Assembly (NCBI RefSeq): GCF_040372045.1
Contig: NZ_BAABWH010000001.1
Strand: one strand, 5' to 3'
Origin: Thalassolituus sp006212115
GTDB lineage: Bacteria > Pseudomonadota > Gammaproteobacteria > Pseudomonadales > Oceanobacteraceae
Length of the DNA stretch: 64,000 nucleotides
In this document: positions 40,679 to 49,617 of the stretch, one piece after another
Layout: every line of letters begins with the position of its first letter
How positions within the stretch are numbered: position 1 is the stretch's first letter
Program-made: the position numbers and the translations under genes
The notes under the pieces: generated by a model
What the model was told of the DNA's origin: nothing
The model's database searches: none
What the model saw: the letters and a program-made list of their open reading frames with translations, nothing else

Positions 40679-42674
40679 AAGGCGCTAAAGTTCGCTTGAG
40701 CTGGTCCAACGATACGGGTTTCACCAGATAATCCGTCGCACCGGCATCAAGAAACGCTCGTTTCTGCTCGGGTTGCGTATCGCCAGATAAAGCAAGTACG
40801 GGTAACGACTGATAGTCGGGCATCTCGTGAATCTGGCGCATCGCGGTAATACCGTCCATTCCAGGCATATATCTGTCCATGATGACCAGATCCGGTCCGG
40901 GATTGTTTTGCAGATATTCAATGGCTTCCATGCCACTTGCTCGAACCGCAACCCGACAGCCCAATTTGGTCAGCATATGTTCCAGTACTTTCTGATTAAC
41001 CGGATTATCTTCAACCAACAGCACGGACAGCAGATTCAGTCCACCCACCTCGGTCGAACCGGATTGATCATCAAAGGGGGTAATAACCCGGTTTGAGGCG
41101 TCGGCACCCAGCACTCGCTTAAGAATGGCGCTCAACTGGCGTTGATCCAGTGGCCAGGCCCAACTGGCACTGACCAGCTCTGCAGAGGGTTGCCACCCAT
41201 CAGCAAGACTCTCATCACAAGTGACACACAACTTCGCACTGCCTAGACGTTGGTAATGCATCAACATATCAGGAGCAGTATAAAAACGTCGCGACATCAC
41301 CAGAATATCGGGGGTAGTCGACGTCAACGCAGCCATCAGGTCTCTCAGTCGATCAAATCCTTTGACCTTCATTCCCATTCTTGCGGCCACGCCCATTACC
41401 AGAGAGCGGTTCACTGCATACGAGTCTGCTACCCACAAAGTCGCATCAGGGAAACATGGCTCGGCACAGTCTTTCCGGTGCATGACACGCGTTGGCAGCG
41501 GCAGATTAACCCAGAAGCATGAGCCCACGCCCGGCGAACTGGCTACACCAATGCTGCCTCCCATGGCTTCAGTGAGTCGTTTACAGATATTCAGGCCTAA
41601 ACCAGTCCCACCCAACGCCCGGGAGCGCTCGTCATGGGCTTCACTGTACTCGTCGAACAAGTAAGGCGCTTTATCAGGGTCAATACCAAAACCACTGTCC
41701 TCAACGGTAAAGCGGATCATGTCGGTTTCCGAGTCAGGTTTCACAATGCGCAGAATAACGTGGCCGGTATCGGTAAATTTAATGGCGTTATTCAGTAGGT
41801 TCATTAATACCTGACTTAAGCGAAGCGGATCGCCCTCTACCTGAGCAGGCAGGTCTTCATCCATAAACATCTGCAATGCCAGGCGCTTTTCCGCGGCTTT
41901 AGCCTGAACAATACCGAGCACTCGCTGACTCAAGGCCACCAGATCGAACTGCTCATAAGAGAGCTGCAGATGACCACTTTCTATGCGGGAAACATCCAGA
42001 ACGTCATTAACGATCGCCAACAGGTGGTCCGCACCTTGTTGAAGGTTAGAAAGATGTGATCGTTGAACGGGGCTCAGTGATGTGTCTCCCAGCAGCCCCA
42101 GTGCACCCAACATACCATTGAGGGGCGTCCGGATCTCATGACTCATATTCGCCAAAAAACGACGTTTCGCCTGATAAGCAAACTCGACACTTTCTTTCTC
42201 AGCCTGAAGTTGAGCTTCGGCATCTTTGAGCTCGGTAATATCACTACTGATGATCAGCAATGAGTGAATCGTCTGGTTGCGTACGACAGGGACCAACTGA
42301 TTACGGAAGTACATTCGACCATCAGGGCGATCGACGGTCAGGTAATAGGAAACGGGCGCTTTTTGTTGATTAGCCTTAGCCAGGTTAGATTCAAATACCT
42401 CAAGGGCTTCGCCCTGAAGCAGGCTCTGAACAGCCCGCCCTTCGACTAAGGCTTCAGTCCCTTCGATATACACACCTGACCCGGCCCCCATTATGGTGCC
42501 ATCCGGACGGATTTCGGTCACAAGACCGGGAAAGTGATTCCACAACAGGCGTGCACGATCGCGCTCTTTGAGCAGATCTGATATTTCGTGGCGTTGTTGA
42601 TTCTGTCGGGTGAGTAACCCCATGATCACTGCAAGAAGCACAATGATTGCCAGATAACTCCAATACACTGACAT
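40650..42674 (-). CDS. hybrid histidine kinase (TM-PAS-HisKA-HATPase-pseudoREC-REC)
   Basis: 674 residues. One N-terminal membrane helix (YLAIIVLLAVIMGLL), a PAS domain about 40-155, the dimerisation box FLANMSHEIRTPLNGM with phospho-His179, ATP-binding N/G boxes (LMNLLNNAIKF, GFGIDPDKA, GTGLGLNI), a degenerate receiver about 420-530 that lacks the phospho-Asp pattern (DILVMSRRFY), then an intact receiver (LSVLLVEDNPVNQKVL, VIMDRYMPGMDG). A phosphorelay kinase is expected. Very little periplasmic portion, so it probably senses a cytoplasmic or membrane signal through PAS. Lies 118 nt downstream of the HTH regulator. Confidence 0.92.
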   Translation of the reverse strand: MSVYWSYLAIIVLLAVIMGLLTRQNQQRHEISDLLKERDRARLLWNHFPGLVTEIRPDGTIMGAGSGVYIEGTEALVEGRAVQSLLQGEALEVFESNLAKANQQKAPVSYYLTVDRPDGRMYFRNQLVPVVRNQTIHSLLIISSDITELKDAEAQLQAEKESVEFAYQAKRRFLANMSHEIRTPLNGMLGALGLLGDTSLSPVQRSHLSNLQQGADHLLAIVNDVLDVSRIESGHLQLSYEQFDLVALSQRVLGIVQAKAAEKRLALQMFMDEDLPAQVEGDPLRLSQVLMNLLNNAIKFTDTGHVILRIVKPDSETDMIRFTVEDSGFGIDPDKAPYLFDEYSEAHDERSRALGGTGLGLNICKRLTEAMGGSIGVASSPGVGSCFWVNLPLPTRVMHRKDCAEPCFPDATLWVADSYAVNRSLVMGVAARMGMKVKGFDRLRDLMAALTSTTPDILVMSRRFYTAPDMLMHYQRLGSAKLCVTCDESLADGWQPSAELVSASWAWPLDQRQLSAILKRVLGADASNRVITPFDDQSGSTEVGGLNLLSVLLVEDNPVNQKVLEHMLTKLGCRVAVRASGMEAIEYLQNNPGPDLVIMDRYMPGMDGITAMRQIHEMPDYQSLPVLALSGDTQPEQKRAFLDAGATDYLVKPVSLDQLKRTLAPFRTAHRRVG

Positions 42675-42792
42675 GAGCGTCCTCGCAGTAACTGATCGTC
42701 AATACTAAACTGACGGGCCATGCGCCTCGATGAGACGCTACAAGCCGGCCTATCTTCCTTGATGAGTTGTTTCTGTCGGCCAGAAACCGGCC

Positions 42793-43338
42793 TTAGGCAG
42801 CCTGATTGCTGGTGAGCTGCAAAATGAACTGCTGCTGGTCGTGGGGCCATCGCAGGTGGAGCCAGCCATCTTTCAGGCCTTGCGCACCCTCTCCAGAGCC
42901 CGTAATCGAAATGCAGAGCATTTCTTTATGGTCTCCCTCACGAACAATCCGCCGCACGGATTCCTCGAATTCAGGCCGGGTGATGGCAACGGCAGCAGGC
43001 TGGTTCTGACTGATAAGAAAACCGAAATGCACCGGGTCCTGTGTCACCAGCAAGTCCCAACCAGCTCGTCGAACGCACGAAGCGATCTCTGTTGACACTT
43101 CATCAACATCGGCCAGTAAGACAAGTTTATGTCCCCCGCTGTCGAGCTCTTCCGGAACCGGCATATTGTTATTGTTGAGAAAATCAACAAAGCTCTCTAC
43201 CGGAATTCGGTTATCGCCCCGACCGGGCAGTTTGTATGCATCAAGGTGGCCGCGCTCGATCCAGCGGATCACTGTGCGGAAATTGACTCCGCAGTACTTG
43301 GCGACTTCACCTGTTGTCAGCGCTTGTTTTTCCCTCAC
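42793..43338 (-). CDS. HTH (MerR/excisionase-type) regulator with receiver-like C-terminus (181 aa)
   Basis: N-terminal winged HTH of the helix-turn-helix_17 / MerR type: ALTTGEVAKYCGVNFRTVIR, then WIERGHLDAYKLPGRGDNRI. The C-terminal about 110 residues (KLVLLADVDEVSTEIASCVR) look like a degenerate receiver, with Asp at the acidic pocket, but AVAITRPEFE stands where the phospho-Asp would be. It may read a phospho-independent signal or partner the hybrid kinase encoded next on the same strand. Confidence 0.8.
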   Translation of the reverse strand: MREKQALTTGEVAKYCGVNFRTVIRWIERGHLDAYKLPGRGDNRIPVESFVDFLNNNNMPVPEELDSGGHKLVLLADVDEVSTEIASCVRRAGWDLLVTQDPVHFGFLISQNQPAAVAITRPEFEESVRRIVREGDHKEMLCISITGSGEGAQGLKDGWLHLRWPHDQQQFILQLTSNQAA

Positions 43339-43484
43339 AGCAATCTCTCGATTTGGTAACTACACTAAATCCAGTATAGATAGCCTTTGGCATTTGCAAG
43401 GTTAAATTAACAGGAATTTACAGAGTTCTTGTTTCTGCGGTTCAAATGGCAATTTACACTTCCTTAAAAGGAGACGTAGCACCC

Positions 43485-45224
43485 ATGCAGATCAACATTC
43501 TACTGGTCGATGACGAACCGAGTATCATTCAGGCACTGCGCCGTATGCTCAGATCTCAGGACTGGAACCTGTTCGAAGCCAACGATGGCGAAGACGCACT
43601 TGAAATACTCCGCCGTGAACACATCCATGTCATGGTGACCGATTATAAGATGCCCCGCCGCGATGGCATTTCACTCTGTCAGGAAACCCGCAGGATCTCG
43701 CCCTACACCTACCGCTTACTATTATCCGGGCAAGTAGACTATGCCGCGCTGCGTGAGGCCTGGCATGCCGGAGATGTCCACCGGTTCGTTGCTAAGCCCT
43801 GGGATAACACACTGCTGACCATTGATATAGAAGAAGGTGTACGACAGCAGAAGCTACTGGGCTATGTGCATCAGTTCCAACAGGCTCTTACTGCCCACTC
43901 TGCCGCTTTTCTGACCGACAGCAATTGGATTATCAGACTCGCCAGTCCCGAGCTTTGTAATGCTTTGTCGTTAAAAGAAGAAGACCTTCAGGGGTTGAAC
44001 CTGTTTTCCCCCGCGTGTTCTGACGCTGGCGTGACACTCGAAGCCGAGGTCACCCGTCAGATAGAGTCAGGCGCAACCTGGTTGGGACACTTCACTCTGC
44101 TCGATAATGAGCGACAGCAGCAGCCTTCTTCGATGGCCATCAGTCCACTAGGCAAAGAATACCGGCTATGTGTATGCGATCTGGCCGCGTCTGCCACATC
44201 TAAGCGACCACAGCCAGTTCAAACGACAGACGACACTGAACCGCAGAGCACCCTGAAGGCAGCGACGCTACATATCCGTTTCAGCTCTGCCGATATTGAT
44301 AACATGACAACCTCTGCGCGGCTCTTTTCCGACCTGAAAGCCCTTTGTAGCAAAGGTCAGGACTTGTATCACATGCCTCAGCCTAACGAATTTCTTGTTG
44401 CCGCAAGAGATTCTGAGGCAGTTCTCGAACTGCAACAATTCGCCGCCGAAATGGAAAATAACGGCGACCTGCCGACCGGCGAAATGACACGTCGGGAGGC
44501 CCCGGAAGGTGCCGATTACGAAGCCTGGTTAAGGGAGCAACTGGGTTTAAATAACAGTCGCCCAAGCGATCAGTCCAGCGATGAGCAAACCGTACTCCCT
44601 GTGTTCGGCCTTCACGGTGAAATACTTGGCGTAGAGAGCCAGCAACTGGGCCAGTATGGCGAAGAAGAGTGGCGCAACTGGCTGACTGCAGTGGTGACAA
44701 CCTGGCAGTCTCACTTTTCAGGGCCGTTGCGGGTTATCCTCGATGCACACAGTGCCAGTGTCGAGCATATCCAGGCATTTTTGGCGGCGCTGGAATACGG
44801 GCGCACCCTGCATCCAATTGACGCCAGCCTGATTATGAGTGAAGAGCAGTTACTGAGCGAACAGGAAGAAGACATCCTGCTTCACGGCGAGCTGGTACAC
44901 CAGGACGTGACTCGTATGATTCGCCATTTTGGACGAAGCTTCCTGAACGCGCGTCAGATACTCAGCCTGCCCATTGGCGGAATTACGCTCGCGCCGGAGT
45001 TTCTTACCCGAATGCAAGAGCCGCGCAATGCAGTTCAGGGCGGACGCCTTCTACAAAAACTTCATGACGAGGGTATGGTCATCTACGCAGGGCACATTCA
45101 GCATTCTGAATTGCTGGCGACCTCTCACAAAGCCCGCATTGACTGGTTAAGCGGCAGCGTACTCAGCCCGGAAGTCAGTGTCAGTGAGCTGCATTGGTTC
45201 AGTCCCGATGCCACTCTGGGCTGA
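43485..45224 (+). CDS. REC-PAS-GGDEF-EAL protein with degenerate c-di-GMP domains (579 aa)
   Basis: Start chosen at MQINILLVDDEP, with AAGGAGA upstream. Receiver 1-125 with Asp53 (VTDYKMPRRDG) and LLLSGQVDY / FVAKPWD, typical of RpfG-like receivers. PAS-like about 130-240 (DSNWIIRLASPELCNAL). About 260-350 resembles a GGDEF domain in which the active loop reads PQPNEF. About 370-579 resembles an EAL domain (MIRHFGRSFLNARQILSLP, VIYAGHIQHSE) but has no EAL motif and few catalytic acidic residues. It probably binds rather than makes or breaks c-di-GMP, or acts through protein contacts. Divergent from the HTH regulator. Confidence 0.8.
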   Translation: MQINILLVDDEPSIIQALRRMLRSQDWNLFEANDGEDALEILRREHIHVMVTDYKMPRRDGISLCQETRRISPYTYRLLLSGQVDYAALREAWHAGDVHRFVAKPWDNTLLTIDIEEGVRQQKLLGYVHQFQQALTAHSAAFLTDSNWIIRLASPELCNALSLKEEDLQGLNLFSPACSDAGVTLEAEVTRQIESGATWLGHFTLLDNERQQQPSSMAISPLGKEYRLCVCDLAASATSKRPQPVQTTDDTEPQSTLKAATLHIRFSSADIDNMTTSARLFSDLKALCSKGQDLYHMPQPNEFLVAARDSEAVLELQQFAAEMENNGDLPTGEMTRREAPEGADYEAWLREQLGLNNSRPSDQSSDEQTVLPVFGLHGEILGVESQQLGQYGEEEWRNWLTAVVTTWQSHFSGPLRVILDAHSASVEHIQAFLAALEYGRTLHPIDASLIMSEEQLLSEQEEDILLHGELVHQDVTRMIRHFGRSFLNARQILSLPIGGITLAPEFLTRMQEPRNAVQGGRLLQKLHDEGMVIYAGHIQHSELLATSHKARIDWLSGSVLSPEVSVSELHWFSPDATLG

Positions 45225-45319
45225 TGTAACAAGCACCTGAATTACGGACTCGTACCAAGGAGGGTAGCGCTTCTAGGGCTACAGCCGCTGGTGTATGATG
45301 AGCGAAAAAGGAGACTCTC

Positions 45320-45580
45320 GTGACCAAAGACCAGATGTACCACAATATCGCCCTCGCCTGCCTGAAAACACTGCGTGAAGGTGGCAGTGCTGAAGCTGAT
45401 GACAAGGTAAAAGCGCTGTATACGGCGATCGACGAAGCGTTCGAATCGCAATTTGCCCTTCTCGTTGCGGAACTGGAAGACGCCCGCGGACGTCTTACTC
45501 AGATATCAGCGCTGGACACCTCTCGCCACTCACTCGCCGATGCTCAGTTAATCGCAGGTGCGGAAGGCACAGCTCACTAA
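45320..45580 (+). CDS. uncharacterised small protein (86 aa)
   Basis: GTG start with AAAGGAG 6-7 nt upstream. Helical, acidic, soluble (YHNIALACLKTLREGGSAEA, FALLVAELEDARGRLTQISA). No recognised domain. Thirty nucleotides before the insulinase-type protease gene on the same strand. Confidence 0.6.
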   Translation: MTKDQMYHNIALACLKTLREGGSAEADDKVKALYTAIDEAFESQFALLVAELEDARGRLTQISALDTSRHSLADAQLIAGAEGTAH

Positions 45581-45610
45581 TAATCACTTTAATAAACAGC
45601 AGGAGTTGGC

Positions 45611-48487
45611 ATGTTTTCGCCTCGCTACTGGACTTTTATTTTCATCGTTTTAGCCGCACTGGGGTACTCAATGTTCCGTATATCGCAAGCCCCTGACGTG
45701 ATAGTCAGTCCAGCGGATGAATACAGTTATCGTCATATGACCCTGGAGAATGGTCTTCAGGTTCTGCTCGTACAAACACCCGAAGCCGATAAAGCCAGCG
45801 CCGCACTCAGTGTGAATGTTGGCAGCATGGATGATCCGCAAGGACGCGAAGGTCTGGCACATTTCCTTGAACATATGTTATTTCTTGGCACAGAGCCTTA
45901 CCCAGAGCCAGATGAATATCAGCAGTTTATTAAGCAGAACGGCGGCAGCCACAACGCCTTCACCTCTTATGCTCAGACAACCTACTTTTTTGATATTGAT
46001 AATGAGCAACTCAACGGCGCACTCGAACGGTTCGCGCCGTTTTTTATCTCGCCAACCTTTAATGAAGCTTACGTTGATCGCGAAAAAAATGCGGTCCACG
46101 CAGAATACAGCGCAAACTTAAAAGAAGACGGGCGTCGTATTTTTTCTGCCCAGAAAATGGCGATGAACCCCGAGTTTACTTTTTCAAATTTCTCAACAGG
46201 CAATCTGGATACCCTGAGTGATCGCGACGACAGCAAAATTCGCGATGAACTGATCGATTTTTATCAGACTCACTACTCGTCTGAGCGAATGACACTGGTT
46301 ATTGCGGGTGACTACGAGTTAGATCAGCTGGGAAATAAAGCACGTAATCTTTTCTCAGATATTCCCAAGCGAGATGTGCACTTTGAACGTCCTGATGTCC
46401 CAGTATTTGTTCCAGAACAAATGCCGATGGATATGAGTATTCGCCCAGTAAAAGAAATCCGTGAATTGCGCTTCACCTTTCCACTGCCAGAAATCATCAG
46501 CCAATATCAATACAAGCCTATCCAGCTCCTGTCTAATCTGATTGGACATGAAGGCGAAGGCAGCATTCTTGCTCTACTGAAAAAGAAGGGTTGGGCAGAA
46601 TCCCTTAGTGCAGGCCGGTCGTTAAGTACACGCCATGCCTCTACACTTGTCGTCAATATCGGCCTGACGAAGTCGGGACTGCTACATACGGAAGATATCA
46701 CCGCCATCCTGATGGAATACATCGACCTGATCCGTCGTAATGGCATTCCTGATTACCTGAAACAAGAGCAGAAGATGCTCAACGAAATGACTTTCCGCTA
46801 TCAGGAGCACGGCAGTATATCCGGCTACACCACTCGTCTCAGTAGTAATATGCTGATCTTCCCTGTCGAAGACACCATCTATGGCGACTACCGCTCTGAG
46901 CCAGCCAGTGACGAACTGATCGATGCCTATGTTAGCGGTCTGACTGCCGACAACATGCTGCGGACATTAATTGCTCCGGGCGTTGAAACAGATACGACCG
47001 ATCCTTGGTATGGAACGGAGATACGCATTCGTCCTTCCGATTACCAGGCGCCAGCGGAACCGGAATGGACCGGCGCCCTGCACCTTCCGAAGGCCAACCC
47101 GTTTGTCCCAGAAAACCTAACACCCGCTCCGGGTAAGGCGCGTGATATTCCAACACTCGAAGCCGAGTCTGTGGGCTACCAGCTTTGGTACTACCCGGAA
47201 CATGATTTTACCGCTCCTCGTGCTCATGTTCTGATCAGCCTAAAAGTGCCTGATGTTCAGACAGACCCGGCTCAACGTGTACTGGCTCGCCTATATGCAC
47301 GATCAATCAATGAAGCACTGAATACCTACAGCTACCCAGCCAGCCTCGCAGGTTTAAATTATCGCCTTGTCGCGACCAGCGAAGGCCTGGAAATCGCGGT
47401 CAGTGGCTACTTCGACAAGCTCCCGGTACTGCTTGAGCAAGTATTTTCTGAAATGAAAAATATGGATGTCAGCAGTGATGAATTTGGGCGCTATCAAGCC
47501 AGCCTGAAGCGCAGCCTGGAAAACAATCTGAAGGCGCGTCCGTATCAGAGAACTCTGGCTGAGCTGAAAAACTGGCTGATCGATCCTTCATTCAGCGACA
47601 TCGAATTGCTGCCCGTTGTTGGCGAGGTCAGCCTCGAACAACTGAATACCTTCGCTGAGCAGCTTGGTACCGATATTTCGGTGACCACCTATGTTCACGG
47701 CACGCTAAGCCAGAAAAACGCCGTTGCCATCGGCGAACTGACACAGCAGTATTATCCTGCCACCACTCCATCACCTGCTGAATCCGTGCTGGTTAAAGCC
47801 CCTGTTGGTCAGTACCAGCAAAGCGTAGAACAAGACCATCCAGACAGTGTGATTACCCTGTACCTTCAGGGGCAGGATACCAGCGACGCCGCACGTGCAG
47901 AGTCTGGTCTGCTCGCTCAGATGATATCCTCACCCTACTACCAGTACATGCGTACGGATCAACAACTCGGGTACATCGTCTTTGCTACGGCTTATCCTCA
48001 AAAGGCCGTTCCGGGGCTGCTGTTTATCGTACAGTCACCGACGGCAACACCTCAGGAAATGTTGGATCACAGCCAGATTTTCTTCCGTGATTACGAAGCT
48101 GAACTTGAGACGATCACCGATGAAGAGTTCCTACTGTTTCAGGAAGGACTGGTTACCCGACTTACAGAAAAACCCAAAAATATGGGCGAAAAAGCGACCA
48201 ACTTCTGGGCCGATTTAACCACCAAGCGTATGACGTTTGATACGCGTGAAGCCATCGCTGAGGAAGTGAAAAAAGTCACCAAAGCTCAAATCCTGAACCT
48301 GTATCGTACAGCGGTACTTGAGCAACAGTGGAGTTGGTTACTGTTCGAAAAAGGCGAGCCAGTGCAAGAGCTAACGCCGCTAAACTCACTTGATCGCGAC
48401 GCACTCGAGCGTTTTCCTGCGCCCACTACCCAGGATTCCACTCAGCCTGCTGACTCAGAAACGAGTCAGCCGGATGCACAATCATGA
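45611..48487 (+). CDS. insulinase-family (M16) zinc protease, pitrilysin-like (958 aa)
   Basis: An N-terminal signal anchor or signal peptide (YWTFIFIVLAALGYSMF) puts it in the periplasm or on the membrane. The inverted zinc motif HFLEH (His84, Glu87, His88) is followed by the distal Glu in DREKNAVHAEY. Four M16 domains fill the length, matching protease III (about 960 aa). It should degrade small peptides. TAA-less overlap: its stop overlaps the SDR gene by 4 nt. Confidence 0.93.
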   Translation: MFSPRYWTFIFIVLAALGYSMFRISQAPDVIVSPADEYSYRHMTLENGLQVLLVQTPEADKASAALSVNVGSMDDPQGREGLAHFLEHMLFLGTEPYPEPDEYQQFIKQNGGSHNAFTSYAQTTYFFDIDNEQLNGALERFAPFFISPTFNEAYVDREKNAVHAEYSANLKEDGRRIFSAQKMAMNPEFTFSNFSTGNLDTLSDRDDSKIRDELIDFYQTHYSSERMTLVIAGDYELDQLGNKARNLFSDIPKRDVHFERPDVPVFVPEQMPMDMSIRPVKEIRELRFTFPLPEIISQYQYKPIQLLSNLIGHEGEGSILALLKKKGWAESLSAGRSLSTRHASTLVVNIGLTKSGLLHTEDITAILMEYIDLIRRNGIPDYLKQEQKMLNEMTFRYQEHGSISGYTTRLSSNMLIFPVEDTIYGDYRSEPASDELIDAYVSGLTADNMLRTLIAPGVETDTTDPWYGTEIRIRPSDYQAPAEPEWTGALHLPKANPFVPENLTPAPGKARDIPTLEAESVGYQLWYYPEHDFTAPRAHVLISLKVPDVQTDPAQRVLARLYARSINEALNTYSYPASLAGLNYRLVATSEGLEIAVSGYFDKLPVLLEQVFSEMKNMDVSSDEFGRYQASLKRSLENNLKARPYQRTLAELKNWLIDPSFSDIELLPVVGEVSLEQLNTFAEQLGTDISVTTYVHGTLSQKNAVAIGELTQQYYPATTPSPAESVLVKAPVGQYQQSVEQDHPDSVITLYLQGQDTSDAARAESGLLAQMISSPYYQYMRTDQQLGYIVFATAYPQKAVPGLLFIVQSPTATPQEMLDHSQIFFRDYEAELETITDEEFLLFQEGLVTRLTEKPKNMGEKATNFWADLTTKRMTFDTREAIAEEVKKVTKAQILNLYRTAVLEQQWSWLLFEKGEPVQELTPLNSLDRDALERFPAPTTQDSTQPADSETSQPDAQS

Positions 48488-49245
48488 ATGCCTTTATTAC
48501 AGGGGCAGCCTCGGGTATCGGTAAAGCAACCGCAGACGCGCTACTGAAACGAGGCTGGTCTCTGGCTCTTGCTGATATCGCGGTCGACGACCTGTACGTC
48601 GTCAAAGAAGAGTACCCAGACAGGGTGTCGGTGTACGTATTAGACGTCACTGACGAAAGCGCTTTTTCGTCGGCTGTTGCCGACTTCGCCGCCCAGCACA
48701 ATGGCAAGCTGAGATTGATGTTTAACTGTGCAGGTGTGCTTGAGGTCAATCGCTTTACTGATATCAGCACACGGCGCCATGATCAGATCATCGACATCAA
48801 CGTTAAGGGCGTGCTCCATGGTTGCAGATCGGCGTACCCCTTCCTGCGGGATACGCCCGGAGCACAGGTTATCAACATGAGCTCTGCATCAGCAACGTAT
48901 GGCATCCCAGAGTTCGCTGTGTACTCGGCTTCGAAATTTGCGGTACAGGGTCTGACAGAGGCCTTGAATATCGAATGGCGTAAAGATGGCATACACGTTG
49001 GCGACATCATGCCACCGTTTGTGAAAACACCCATGCTCACATCTCAGGAGCACGGTGCTGCCATCATCGATGCACTCGGTGTCAATCTGACTGCGGAAGA
49101 CGTTGCTGAGGCCGTAATGAAACAACTGTCGTTCAAACTGACACACCGGCCTGTAAGCCTGCCCTTCACACTGCTGTTTCTGTTCAGTCAGATCACGCCG
49201 CGTCCGCTTACCGGCTTGCTGATCCGGCTACTCAGTCGCCACTGA
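48484..49245 (+). CDS. SDR family oxidoreductase
   Basis: 253 residues. Nucleotide loop TGAASGIGKATA, NCAGVLEV, catalytic YSASKFAVQGL with Tyr and Lys four apart, and the Ser in MSSASATYG. Asp in LADIAVDD after beta-2 suggests NAD(H) preference. Overlaps the M16 protease gene by 4 nt, though no functional link is apparent. The C-terminal hydrophobic stretch (LPFTLLFLFSQITPRPLTGL) may touch the membrane. Substrate unknown. Confidence 0.9.
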   Translation: MNAFITGAASGIGKATADALLKRGWSLALADIAVDDLYVVKEEYPDRVSVYVLDVTDESAFSSAVADFAAQHNGKLRLMFNCAGVLEVNRFTDISTRRHDQIIDINVKGVLHGCRSAYPFLRDTPGAQVINMSSASATYGIPEFAVYSASKFAVQGLTEALNIEWRKDGIHVGDIMPPFVKTPMLTSQEHGAAIIDALGVNLTAEDVAEAVMKQLSFKLTHRPVSLPFTLLFLFSQITPRPLTGLLIRLLSRH

Positions 49246-49293
49246 TATCGCGGCGCTGATCCAGCCGTTCACCAAAGCGACTGGTCAATGTGA

Positions 49294-49617
49294 TCAGGCG
49301 GTCTCTTCGGGTGGGCGAGTGCCGGGAGGATTAACGTCCAGCAGGAAGTGTCCGAAGACGGATTGATCCGCAAGACTGGTAACAATCACCATGGCCACAC
49401 CTTCGAACTGACTGTTTATCAGCACATGTTCGTATTGATCGCCCATACGATAGACATGCGTGACCTGCCCTTCCCGACAGTCAAAGATACCGAAATCTTC
49501 GGCAGGGATGGCTGTAACATAATCCCAGAAGTCGTCGGTTGGCTGGCTGTCCTCGACACGCTTCGGGGACAATTGAGTTTCTTTAAATTCGTCGTATGTC
49601 AGTAATCGGGTTTGCAT
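49294..49617 (-). CDS. uncharacterised protein (107 aa)
   Basis: ATG shares a base with the TIGR03545 gene stop (TGATG), so it is the third gene of that operon. Soluble, with a compact beta-rich pattern (YRMGDQYEHVLINSQFEGVA, MVIVTSLADQSVFGHFLLDV). No named family recognised. Confidence 0.65.
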   Translation of the reverse strand: MQTRLLTYDEFKETQLSPKRVEDSQPTDDFWDYVTAIPAEDFGIFDCREGQVTHVYRMGDQYEHVLINSQFEGVAMVIVTSLADQSVFGHFLLDVNPPGTRPPEETA

